NCBI RefSeq assembly: GCF_031458075.1
Contig: NZ_JAVDXT010000001.1
Location: forward strand, 1,488,001-1,552,000
Direction: 5' to 3'
Length of the DNA: 64,000 nt
DNA from: Rhodoferax_B ferrireducens_A
GTDB lineage: Bacteria > Pseudomonadota > Gammaproteobacteria > Burkholderiales > Burkholderiaceae_C
Below are positions 31,769-39,722 of this stretch, in pieces; positions within the stretch are counted from its first letter, which is position 1; every line of letters begins with the position of its first letter. Position numbers and translations under genes: made by a program. The notes beneath the pieces were generated by a model, which saw nothing but the letters and a program-made list of their open reading frames with translations, was not told where the DNA came from and made no database searches.

Positions 31769-34015
31769 ATGAATAAGCCTTGTCCGTTGGCTGTTGCTGA
31801 TCCGGATGCCAACCAGGCGGGCGCTCCGGTGGCCCACGCGGAGCAAGACCCGATGCAGCAGCTGCTGCAGGTGGTGAACCAGAGCGACAACGCCTTCATC
31901 GTAGGCGGGCCCGATACCCGCATCGTCTACGCCAACGCCGGCTTCACCAGCATGTTTGGCTACACCCTGGACGAGGTGCTGGGCCGCACCGTCAGCGCCA
32001 CCTTGTCCGGCCCGCACACCGATCTGCAGGTGGTGGAACGCATCAAGCGCGAGCTGCAGCAGCCCGGCGGCGGGCGGGCCGATGTCCTGCTCTATACCAA
32101 GTCCGGCCGGCCGCTGTGGGTGTCCATCGTGGCCAACCCCTTGTTCGACGACCAAGGCCGCTTCACCGGTGTGGTCGGTGTGCTGGCCGACATCACCCAG
32201 ACCAAGATGCACGAGGTGCTGCAGTACAAATTGCTGCATGCCATGGTGCAAGAGCTGCCCCTGCCCGAGCTGATGGAACTGGTATGCCGTGAGGTCGAGC
32301 GCATCGCGCCCGAGGTGGCGGCTTCCATCTTGCAGGTGGACGCCGAGGGCCGCCTGCATCCGCTGGCCGCGCCCAGCCTGCCCAAGCTGTATTCGGACGC
32401 GCTGGAGGGCCTGGCCATTGGCCCTATGACAGGCTCCTGCGGCACCGCGGCCTGGCGTGGCGAGGCGGTGCTGGTGACCGATATCGCCACCGACCCGTTG
32501 TGGGCTCCGTACAAGCACCTGATCCTGCCGCTGGGCTTTGTGGCCTGCTGGTCCAGCCCGATCACGGCCAGCGATGGCCGGGTGCTGGGCACCTTCGCCT
32601 TTTACTACCGCAGCCAGCGCGGCCCCGACGCGCTGCACCAGCGCCTGATCGATGTCAGCCTGCACCTGTGTGCGCTGGCGATGGAGCGCGAAGAGTCGCG
32701 CGCCCACATCCACCACCTGGCCTACTACGACACCCTGACCAGCCTGCCGAACCGCAAGATGCTGCGCTCCCAGGCCGAGCGCGCGCTGGCCGACGCCCGG
32801 CGCACCCAGACGCCGCTGGCCGTGCTGTTCCTGAACATCGACCGATTCAAGCAGGTCAACGATGCGCAAGGCCATAGCGCGGGTGACGAACTACTGCGCG
32901 AGATCGCCCGCCGCCTGGGCCTGGGCGTAGGCAGCCGGGACTTGGTAGGGCGACAGGCCGGCGACGAGTTTGTGGTCGTGCTGCAGCAGTGCTCCAACGA
33001 GCAGGCCGCCATGGCCGCCGAACGCCTGTTGCTGGCGATTGCTGAACCGGTGCCACTGGCCGGCGGCACCGTGCACCCGAATGCCAGCATCGGCGTGGCC
33101 CTGTTCCCCGACGACGGGCTGGACTTTGACGCCCTGCTCAACCATGCCGACCTGGCCATGTACCAGGCCAAGCGCGATGGCCGGGGCTGCCTGCGTTTCT
33201 TCAACGACGACATGAACCGCATCACCCAGGAACGGGTGGCACTGGAAGACGCGCTGCGCCATGCCTTGCGCGATGGCGGCTTGCACCTGCATTACCAGCC
33301 CCAGGTCAGCGGTGCGGGCTGCCGCTCGCTGTATGGCGTGGAAGCCTTGGCCCGCTGGACCCACCCGCGGCTGGGGCCGGTGTCGCCGGCCCAGTTCATT
33401 CCGCTGGCCGAGGAATGCGGCCTGATCGACGAGCTGGGCCACTGGGCCTTGGCCGAAGCCTGCCGCCAGATGGCCGACTGGCGCCGGCGCGGTGTGGCCG
33501 TACCCCAGGTGGCGGTGAATTTGTCGGCGCGCAATTTCCAGAACCCGGCCTTGCCGACGCTGGTGGCCGACTTGCTGCGCAGCCATGGCCTGCAGCCCAG
33601 CGACCTGGCCCTGGAGATGACCGAGAGCGTGGTGATGGACAGCGGCCGCAGTGTGCTGGCCACCATCGAGGCGGTGCATGCCTTGGGCGTCAAGCTGTCG
33701 CTGGACGACTTCGGCACCGGCTATTCCTCGCTCGGCTATCTGCACCGTCTGCCTATCCACGAACTCAAACTGGACAAAAGCTTTGTGCAGGACCTGGCCA
33801 ACAGCGCAGCCGCCCAGGCCTTGACCAATACCGTGCTGCGTATCGGCGATGGCCTGCGTCTGGTGGTGGTGGCCGAGGGCGTGGAAACCCAGCTGCAGGC
33901 CGACTTTTTGATCGCGCGTGGCTGTCCGGTGCTGCAGGGCTACCTGTTTGCCCGGCCGCTGCCGGCAGCCGAGCTGGAGCCGTGGTTGGCAGCGCGCCTG
34001 GCCGCCGCACCGTGA
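31769..34015 (+). CDS. PAS-GAF-GGDEF-EAL c-di-GMP protein (soluble)
   Basis: A 748-residue cytoplasmic protein: PAS (about 25-145, FIVGGPDTRIVYANAGFTSM), GAF (about 160-300, PMTGSCGTAAWRGEAVLV), GGDEF (about 310-475) and EAL (about 490-740). The cyclase signature is AGDEF (GRQAGDEFVVVL) with no RxxD inhibitory site. EAL is complete: EALARWTHP, VNLSARNF, EMTESV, DDFGTGYSSL, KLDKSF, AEGVET, QGYLF. It is therefore probably a phosphodiesterase tuned by a ligand at the PAS or GAF domain; cyclase activity is uncertain. ATG 31769 is used; a TTG lies at 31754. The next cyclase gene starts 22 bp later. Confidence 0.92.
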   Translation: MNKPCPLAVADPDANQAGAPVAHAEQDPMQQLLQVVNQSDNAFIVGGPDTRIVYANAGFTSMFGYTLDEVLGRTVSATLSGPHTDLQVVERIKRELQQPGGGRADVLLYTKSGRPLWVSIVANPLFDDQGRFTGVVGVLADITQTKMHEVLQYKLLHAMVQELPLPELMELVCREVERIAPEVAASILQVDAEGRLHPLAAPSLPKLYSDALEGLAIGPMTGSCGTAAWRGEAVLVTDIATDPLWAPYKHLILPLGFVACWSSPITASDGRVLGTFAFYYRSQRGPDALHQRLIDVSLHLCALAMEREESRAHIHHLAYYDTLTSLPNRKMLRSQAERALADARRTQTPLAVLFLNIDRFKQVNDAQGHSAGDELLREIARRLGLGVGSRDLVGRQAGDEFVVVLQQCSNEQAAMAAERLLLAIAEPVPLAGGTVHPNASIGVALFPDDGLDFDALLNHADLAMYQAKRDGRGCLRFFNDDMNRITQERVALEDALRHALRDGGLHLHYQPQVSGAGCRSLYGVEALARWTHPRLGPVSPAQFIPLAEECGLIDELGHWALAEACRQMADWRRRGVAVPQVAVNLSARNFQNPALPTLVADLLRSHGLQPSDLALEMTESVVMDSGRSVLATIEAVHALGVKLSLDDFGTGYSSLGYLHRLPIHELKLDKSFVQDLANSAAAQALTNTVLRIGDGLRLVVVAEGVETQLQADFLIARGCPVLQGYLFARPLPAAELEPWLAARLAAAP

Positions 34016-34037
34016 TGCGCTACGCCGGTCTTCCACC

Positions 34038-35558
34038 ATGGCCGATCTAAGCTCCGAACAGTCGCAAGAGGTACTGCAGAACCACCGGAATTTTGCCCGG
34101 CGCAGCTATTTGTCGCGCATGGCCGGGCTGGCCCTGGGCTTTGTGATGACGGCCGCGGTACTGCTGCAGAACCAATCGCCGTTCTGGTACTGGATCGGGC
34201 CGGCCGTGCATTGTTTTGTGGGCCCGCAGATCGGTTGGTGGCTGGCGCGCCGCGCCGCCAATCCGCGCGAGGCGGAGCGCCGCAATCTGCTGGCCGACCA
34301 CTTTCTGGGCGGCATATGGATGGTGTCCATGCAGTTCAATCTGCTGCCCTGCGTGCTCACGGTCAGCCTGCTGAGCATGGACAGCATGGCCGGTGGCGGG
34401 GCCCGGCTGCTATGGCGCGGCCTGCTCTGGCAGTTGGCCGGTGTGCTGCTGGGGATTGCGGTGTTCGGCTGGCACTGGCAGCCTGCATCCAGCCTGGCGA
34501 CGGTGCTGGCCTGTCTGCCGCTGATGATCTGCCAGCCGATCCTGATCAGCTACATCGCCCGCAAAGCCATCCACCGCCTGAAGAAGCAAAGCCTGGAGTT
34601 GCGCCACCAGAGCCAGCACGACGGCCTGTCGGGCCTGTTCAACCGCACCCACTGGGAGCGGCTGGTGCGGGCCGAGTTTGTGCGCTTTCGCCGCCATGGC
34701 GAAGCCGCAGTGCTGGTGCTGGCCGACCTGGATTACTTCAAGCGCATCAACGATCTGCACGGCCATGCGGCGGGCGACGAGGCGATACGCCGGTTCTCCG
34801 CCGCACTGAGCCGGGTGCTGCGCGAAACCGATATCTGCGGCCGCTACGGCGGCGAGGAGTTTGGCGTGCTGCTGCCGCTGACCTCGGCCGCCGCTGCGCG
34901 CGAGGTGCTGGACCGGTTGCGCCGCGACCTGCATGAGCAGCCCTTGCTGGAAGAGGCCATGGTCACCGCCAGCTTTGGCGTGGCCGAGCTCACCGCCGAT
35001 GTGCCCAGCGTCGAAGCCTGGCTGCGCCTGGCCGACCAGATGCTGTACCGCGCCAAGCACCTGGGGCGCGACTGCGTGGTGGTGCTGGGAGAGCAGTCGG
35101 CCGTCACCGTGCCCGGGCCGCTGGAGGCGCCGTCGGCCCAGCCGTCCTATAGCACGTTGCGCACCTTGGGCGATCCGATGAAGGTGGCGCGGCTGTTGTC
35201 GGGCCTGGATATGGGCGATGTGCCGCTGGCGCTGTTCGACCCGTCGGACCGGCTGGCCGTGGCGAACCCGGCTTTTTTGACGCTGTTCGCCGTGCCACGC
35301 GATGCGGTGAGTTTTGGCGACATCATTCGCCACTGCCATGCACAGCGGGTGGGCCCGAACGTGGTGTCCGACGACATCGAAGCCTGGCTGCGTGCCGCCG
35401 ATGCGAAGCGTCGCAGCCAGCCGCAGCGCAACTTCTTGGTGGATACCTGCGATGGCCGCTGGTACCGCGCCAGCGAAACCTCGTACAGCGACGGCTGGAT
35501 TCTGTTGCTGCTGCTGGATGTGACCGACAAAAGCCCGTCGACCCGCGCTCCGTTGTAA
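34038..35558 (+). CDS. MASE2-GGDEF diguanylate cyclase with C-terminal PAS-like domain
   Basis: A 506-residue membrane cyclase. Residues about 20-175 form the MASE2 sensor (RRSYLSRMAGLALGF, AERRNLLADHFLGGIWMV, FNLLPCVLTVSLL), as in AdrA/DgcC. The GGDEF domain (about 185-350) has LADLDYFKRINDLHGHAAGD and GGEEF at 271-275, preceded by RETD (262-265), a proper inhibitory I-site, so it should make c-di-GMP with product feedback. A C-terminal PAS-like segment (about 395-500, VPLALFDPSDRLAVANPAF) is unusual after GGDEF. It lies just downstream of the PAS-GAF-GGDEF-EAL gene, likely a cyclase/phosphodiesterase operon pair. Confidence 0.92.
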   Translation: MADLSSEQSQEVLQNHRNFARRSYLSRMAGLALGFVMTAAVLLQNQSPFWYWIGPAVHCFVGPQIGWWLARRAANPREAERRNLLADHFLGGIWMVSMQFNLLPCVLTVSLLSMDSMAGGGARLLWRGLLWQLAGVLLGIAVFGWHWQPASSLATVLACLPLMICQPILISYIARKAIHRLKKQSLELRHQSQHDGLSGLFNRTHWERLVRAEFVRFRRHGEAAVLVLADLDYFKRINDLHGHAAGDEAIRRFSAALSRVLRETDICGRYGGEEFGVLLPLTSAAAAREVLDRLRRDLHEQPLLEEAMVTASFGVAELTADVPSVEAWLRLADQMLYRAKHLGRDCVVVLGEQSAVTVPGPLEAPSAQPSYSTLRTLGDPMKVARLLSGLDMGDVPLALFDPSDRLAVANPAFLTLFAVPRDAVSFGDIIRHCHAQRVGPNVVSDDIEAWLRAADAKRRSQPQRNFLVDTCDGRWYRASETSYSDGWILLLLLDVTDKSPSTRAPL

Positions 35559-35564
35559 ACCGGT

Positions 35565-35631
35565 CTGCTATTGAATCAATAGCTTCTCGCGCAGGTGCTG
35601 ATTGCGCCAGCGGGCATTTTTGTTTAAATCT
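35565..35631 (+). repeat. Two-hairpin intergenic repeat, copy 7
   Basis: GCTATTGAATCAATAGC, then CGCGCAGGTGCTGATTGCGC, CAGCGGGCATTTTTG. It fills the gap between the convergent cyclase and nth genes. Confidence 0.75.
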
Positions 35632-35668
35632 ACCGGGCTGACAGCCGGGCGCTGCTGGGCCCAGCGGC

Positions 35669-36307
35669 TCAGGGCATGGTGGTCTTGGGTGTGAAGTCGC
35701 AGTAGCGGGCCACCGCGCACTGCCAGCACAGCGGCTTGCGTGCCTGGCATATGTAGCGGCCATGCAGGATCAGCCAGTGGTGGGCGTCCACCATATAGGC
35801 CGGCGGGATGCGCTTGAGCAGGCCCCGTTCCACATCCCGCGGGGTCTTGCCCGGTGCCAGGCCGGTGCGGTTGCCTAGTCGGAAGATGTGCGTGTCCACC
35901 GCCATGGTGGGCTCGCCAAAGGCCACGTTCAGCACCACATTGGCGGTCTTGCGGCCCACGCCGGGCAAGGCCTCCAGGGCTTCGCGGGTGCGCGGCACCT
36001 GGCCGTCGTGCAGGCGGACCAGCATCTCGCAGGTCTGCAGCAGGTGCTTGGCCTTGCTGTGGTACAGGCCTATGGTCTTGATGTAGCTCTCCAGCCCGTC
36101 CAGTCCCAGGTCCAGCATCGCCTGCGGCGTATTCGCCACCGGAAACAGGCGGCGCGTGGCCTTGTTGACGCCCACATCGGTGGCCTGGGCCGACAGCAGC
36201 ACGGCGGTCAGCAGCTCGAACACACTGGTGTATTCGAGCTCGGTCACCGGCATCGGGTTGGCGGCTTGGAGGGTGGCAAAAAATCCAACTATGTTTTCGC
36301 GGTTCAT
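35669..36307 (-). CDS. nth: Endonuclease III (DNA glycosylase/AP lyase)
   Basis: Removes oxidised pyrimidines from DNA and cleaves the abasic site in base-excision repair. The 212-residue product has the helix-hairpin-helix EALPGVGRKTANVVLNVAF with the catalytic Lys, the catalytic Asp in MAVDTHIFRLGNRTG, and a C-terminal [4Fe-4S] loop C-x6-C-x2-C-x5-C (CQARKPLCWQCAVARYC). Length matches E. coli Nth (211). Start ATG 36307. It is divergent from the aminotransferase gene; the 93-bp gap between them has no clear regulatory site. Confidence 0.97.
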   Translation of the reverse strand: MNRENIVGFFATLQAANPMPVTELEYTSVFELLTAVLLSAQATDVGVNKATRRLFPVANTPQAMLDLGLDGLESYIKTIGLYHSKAKHLLQTCEMLVRLHDGQVPRTREALEALPGVGRKTANVVLNVAFGEPTMAVDTHIFRLGNRTGLAPGKTPRDVERGLLKRIPPAYMVDAHHWLILHGRYICQARKPLCWQCAVARYCDFTPKTTMP

Positions 36308-36400
36308 GCCGCTATTACACCGCAGCCGGCAATGGCCGATCGCGCAGGAATCCTGCGTCCTACATTGGCGACAATAGCGGCCAGAAAGCGAGAACCCACC

Positions 36401-37594
36401 ATGTCCCTGCCCGTGTCTTTACCGTTTGCCGACCGCCTCCAGTTTGTCGAAACCTCGGCCATCCGTGAACTTTTCAAGCTGCTGGGCACGCCCGGCATCA
36501 TCAGCTTTGCCGGCGGCTTTCCCGACCCGGCGCTGTTCGACGTGGAGGGCATTGCCGAGTCCACCGCCGCCGTGCTGGCCAATACCCCCGGCCCGGTGCT
36601 GCAATACGGCGCCACCGAGGGCTACAACCCGCTGCGCGAGCAGCTCAGCAAGTTCATGGGCAACAAGGGCGTGACTGTGGCGCCCGACGGCCTGATCGTC
36701 ACCACCGGCAGCCAGCAGGCGTTGGACCTGATCGGCAAGACCATGATCAACCCCGGCGACAAGGTGATCGTCGAAGGCCCGACCTTTCTGGCCACCATCC
36801 AGTGCTTCCGCCTGTACGGCGCGCAGGTCATCAGCGCCCCGATCGACGCCAATGGCGTGGACGTGGACGCGCTGGAAAAACTGATCGACGAGCATAGACC
36901 GAAGCTGGTGTACTTGATCCCCACCTTCGGCAACCCCAGCGGCGCCACCCTGAGCCTGGAGCGGCGCAAGCGTATCCTGGACATCGCCGTGCGCACCCGC
37001 ACCCTGGTGGTCGAAGACGACCCGTATGGCGAGCTGTACTTCGACCAGCCGCCGCCGCCCAGCATCCTGGCCCTGAGCGCCGATGTGCCCGGCAGCCGCG
37101 ACTGGCTGGCGCACTGCGGCTCGATGAGCAAGATCCTCAGTCCCGGCCTGCGCGTGGGCTGGATGATTGCCCCGCCGGCGCTGCTGGCCAATGCCACGAT
37201 GTGCAAGCAGTTCAGCGACGCCCACACCAGCAACCTGACCCAGGCCACGGCCGCGCACTATCTGACTTTGGGCCGCCTGGACGGTACGCTGGCCGTGGTG
37301 CGCAAGGTCTACGCCGAGCGTGCGCGGGTGATGGCCGAGTCGCTGCAGCGCGAACTGGGTGGCGCCATCACCTTTAACGCGCCGCAGGGCGGCATGTTCT
37401 TCTGGGCCAAGCTGACCGAAGGCCGCGACGCCAGCGCGTTTGCCAAGCGCGCGATCGAGAAGCTGGTGGCCTTTGTGCCCGGCGCTCCGTTCTTCGCGCA
37501 CGATGCCGACAAGTCCACCCTGCGCCTGAGCTTTGCCACTGTCGGCGTGGAAAAGATCGAAGAAGGCATTGCCCGGCTCGGCCAGGCGCTCTGA
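36401..37594 (+). CDS. PLP-dependent class I/II aminotransferase (2-aminoadipate/LysN-like)
   Basis: A 397-residue fold-type I aminotransferase. FAGGFPDPALFDVEGIAE at the N-terminus, LQYGATEGYNPLREQL, VTTGSQQALDLIGK, YLIPTFGNPSGATLS and the PLP lysine in CGSMSKILSPGLRVGWM are typical of the LysN/MocR-related group that includes alpha-aminoadipate and aromatic or valine aminotransferases. There is no GntR DNA-binding domain. Exact amino donor is unclear. ATG 36401 leads directly into the conserved N-terminus. The stop is followed by repeat copy 8. Confidence 0.92.
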   Translation: MSLPVSLPFADRLQFVETSAIRELFKLLGTPGIISFAGGFPDPALFDVEGIAESTAAVLANTPGPVLQYGATEGYNPLREQLSKFMGNKGVTVAPDGLIVTTGSQQALDLIGKTMINPGDKVIVEGPTFLATIQCFRLYGAQVISAPIDANGVDVDALEKLIDEHRPKLVYLIPTFGNPSGATLSLERRKRILDIAVRTRTLVVEDDPYGELYFDQPPPPSILALSADVPGSRDWLAHCGSMSKILSPGLRVGWMIAPPALLANATMCKQFSDAHTSNLTQATAAHYLTLGRLDGTLAVVRKVYAERARVMAESLQRELGGAITFNAPQGGMFFWAKLTEGRDASAFAKRAIEKLVAFVPGAPFFAHDADKSTLRLSFATVGVEKIEEGIARLGQAL

Positions 37595-37610
37595 CGGCTG
37601 GGATAGGGAT

Positions 37611-37667
37611 GCTCCTGTTTGTATAGCTGCGGGTGCAGGTAGATACTGCGCTGCAGCCCTGTTTGGT
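37611..37667 (+). repeat. Two-hairpin intergenic repeat, copy 8 (degenerate)
   Basis: GTATAGCTGCGGGTGCAGGTAGATACTGCGCTGCAG and CCCTGTTTGGT match the second half of the repeat; the first hairpin is largely lost. Confidence 0.5.
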
Positions 37668-37711
37668 GCTTGGCCCGCTGCTGTCTATACTGGCGCAGAC
37701 GGAGGCCCCCC

Positions 37712-39352
37712 ATGCCATGGACTACCCACGATGTCACCAATGTGGTGCCCGAACTCAAGGACATCGCACTCTACGGCTGCGACCTGGCCCTGCAGGAGGC
37801 GCTGCAGCGCGGCGGCGCGCAGGCCTATGAAGCGGCCGTAGCGGCCTACGGCACCGCCCTGGGCCGCGAGCAAACCCTGCGCTGGGCCGAAGAGGCGAAC
37901 CGCTACAAGCCCGAGCTGCACAGCTTTGACCGCAGCGGCCACCGCATCGACGTGGTGACGTTCCACCCGGCCTGGCATGCGGTGATGGCCATGTTCCGCG
38001 CGCAGAACCTGGTGTCCCTGCCGTTTTCCGACCCGCGGCCCGGCGCCTGGAGCGCCTATGCCGCCGGCTTCTACCTGCATGCCCAGGTGGAGGACGGCTC
38101 GCTGTGCCCGGGCTCGATGACCTTTGCCAGCATCCCGGTGCTGCAGCAGGAGCCGGTGCTGTTTGCCCAGCTCGCGCCCAAGCTGTACGCCATCCAGCAC
38201 GATGCCAGGGATCTGCCGATTCCGCAAAAGGATGCGATCTTGATTGGCATGGGCATGACCGAGAAGCAGGGCGGCTCCGACGTGCGCAGCAACACCACCG
38301 TGGCCACGCCCATTGCGGCGGCCAGCGGTCGCGGCGCGGCCTACCGCCTGGTCGGGCACAAATGGTTTTTCTCGGCGCCGATGTGCGACGCGCACCTGGT
38401 GCTGGCGCGTGCCGAGGGCGGCCTGTCGTGCTTCTACGTGCCGCGCTTCACGCCCGATGGCGAGAAGAACGCGGTGCGCATCCAGCGCCTGAAAGACAAG
38501 CTCGGCAACTGCTCGAACGCCAGCAGCGAGGTCGAGCTGCAAGACGCCTGGGGCCTGATGGTCGGCGAGGAGGGCCGCGGCATCCCCACCATCCTGGCCA
38601 TGGCCGGCTACACCCGGCTGCACTGCGTGATCGGCAGCGCCGGCATGCTGCGCCAGGCGCTGCTGCAGGCCTTGCACCATGCGCGGCACCGGCAGGTGTT
38701 CGGCAAGCCCTTGCTGGAGCAGCCGCTGATGCAAAGCGTGCTGGCCGACATGGCGCTGGAAAGCGAGGCCGCCACCCAGCTGATGATGCAGCTGGCCCAG
38801 GCTTTCGGCCGGGCCGACGAGCCGCTACAGCGCGCCTACCAACGCATCGTCACGCCGGCCGCCAAGTTCTGGGTCTGCAAGCGCGGCGTCGAGCTGGCCG
38901 GCGAGGCCATGGAGGTGCTGGGCGGTAACGGCTATGTGGAAGACGGCCCGCTGGCGCGGCTGTTCCGCGGCATGCCGGTGAATTCGATCTGGGAGGGTTC
39001 GGGCAATGTGATGTGCCTGGACGTACTGCGCGCCATCCGCCACGAGCCCGCCGCCTGGCAGCTGCTGCTGGACGAGCTGGCGTTGCACTGCGGCGGCGAT
39101 GCGCGGCTGCAGCCGGCGCTGCTGGCGCTGCAAACCGATGCCGCACTGGAGGAGGCCGGCGCCCGGCTGTTCGCGCAAAACCTGGTGCTGCTGGTACAGG
39201 CCAGCTTGCTGCTGCAGCATGCGCCCGGCGATGTGGCCGACGCCTTCATTGCCTCGCGCTTCGGCCCGGCCTGGGGCCGGGTCTACGGCTGCCTGCCGCC
39301 GGGACTGAACCACGCCGCGATTCTGGCGCGCGCCTGGGGCGAGCCGCTGTAA
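37712..39352 (+). CDS. aidB: AidB-like acyl-CoA dehydrogenase
   Basis: A 546-residue flavoprotein nearly collinear with E. coli AidB (541), induced by alkylating agents and proposed to bind DNA and protect it from alkylation; isovaleryl-CoA dehydrogenase activity is weak. Diagnostic pieces: IGMGMTEKQGGSDVRSNTT, LVGHKWFFSAPMCDAHLVLA, RLKDKLGNCSNASSEVE, AKFWVCKRG and MPVNSIWEGSGNVMCLDVLR. The C-terminal domain thought to bind DNA (about 440-546) is kept. GGAGG at 37701-37705 sets the start at ATG 37712. No Ada or alkyltransferase gene is adjacent. Confidence 0.93.
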   Translation: MPWTTHDVTNVVPELKDIALYGCDLALQEALQRGGAQAYEAAVAAYGTALGREQTLRWAEEANRYKPELHSFDRSGHRIDVVTFHPAWHAVMAMFRAQNLVSLPFSDPRPGAWSAYAAGFYLHAQVEDGSLCPGSMTFASIPVLQQEPVLFAQLAPKLYAIQHDARDLPIPQKDAILIGMGMTEKQGGSDVRSNTTVATPIAAASGRGAAYRLVGHKWFFSAPMCDAHLVLARAEGGLSCFYVPRFTPDGEKNAVRIQRLKDKLGNCSNASSEVELQDAWGLMVGEEGRGIPTILAMAGYTRLHCVIGSAGMLRQALLQALHHARHRQVFGKPLLEQPLMQSVLADMALESEAATQLMMQLAQAFGRADEPLQRAYQRIVTPAAKFWVCKRGVELAGEAMEVLGGNGYVEDGPLARLFRGMPVNSIWEGSGNVMCLDVLRAIRHEPAAWQLLLDELALHCGGDARLQPALLALQTDAALEEAGARLFAQNLVLLVQASLLLQHAPGDVADAFIASRFGPAWGRVYGCLPPGLNHAAILARAWGEPL

Positions 39353-39359
39353 AACGCAG

Positions 39360-39424
39360 TTGCTATCTATTCGGTAGCTGTCAGCGCTGGTGGAATAAGC
39401 GCCAGAGCCTTGTTTTTCCTATAT
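39360..39424 (+). repeat. Two-hairpin intergenic repeat, copy 9
   Basis: GCTATCTATTCGGTAGC, then AGCGCTGGTGGAATAAGCGCC, AGAGCCTTGTTTTTCC, directly after aidB. Confidence 0.7.
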
Positions 39425-39487
39425 CTCCGTGCTGCTGTACATCCAGGTTAATGGCCTGCAAAGGGTATTCACCAATGCCGGTTTGGG

Positions 39488-39518
39488 TATTGGATATCCG
39501 CCAATCTATATTGGATAT
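39488..39518 (+). promoter_or_regulatory. Paired TATTGGATAT motifs upstream of the GH43 region
   Basis: The 10-mer TATTGGATAT occurs at 39488-39497 and again at 39509-39518, 21 bp apart (two helical turns), with an inverted CCAAT at 39501-39505 between them. The AT-rich end (GGATATATATCG) may also hold a promoter -10. This is the only AT-rich patch in the gap upstream of the leader ORF and GH43 gene, so a regulator site is plausible. Confidence 0.4.
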
Positions 39519-39603
39519 ATATCGTAAGTGTCCCTAGGATGCCGCAGCGGCCGGCTATTTGCAACCACACCGGCACGCGCAAAAACAAAAGGAGACAGAC
39601 AAC

Positions 39604-39666
39604 ATGGCAAACCCTGGAGCCACTCTGGCGGTCGTTTTGAGCGGGCGGGAATTCACCCAGCCCTAA
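39604..39666 (+). CDS. Putative 20-residue leader peptide before the GH43 gene
   Basis: ATG 39604 opens a 20-codon ORF, product MANPGATLAVV then LSGREFTQP, ending TAA at 39666. The ribosome binding site is excellent (AAAAGGAG ending at 39594, 9 bp spacing), far better than that of the GH43 gene, whose ATG lies 56 bp after this stop with no clear site of its own. It may be a leader ORF that controls or couples translation of the GH43 gene, or the remnant 5' end of a lost gene. No regulatory codon run (such as repeated His or Trp) is seen. Existence is inferred from the ribosome binding site and context alone. Confidence 0.4.
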   Translation: MANPGATLAVVLSGREFTQP

Positions 39667-39722
39667 ACCCATTTTCAAGAAAGGACGTGTACCAATAGCC
39701 ACTAACGAAAGCACCTACCACC

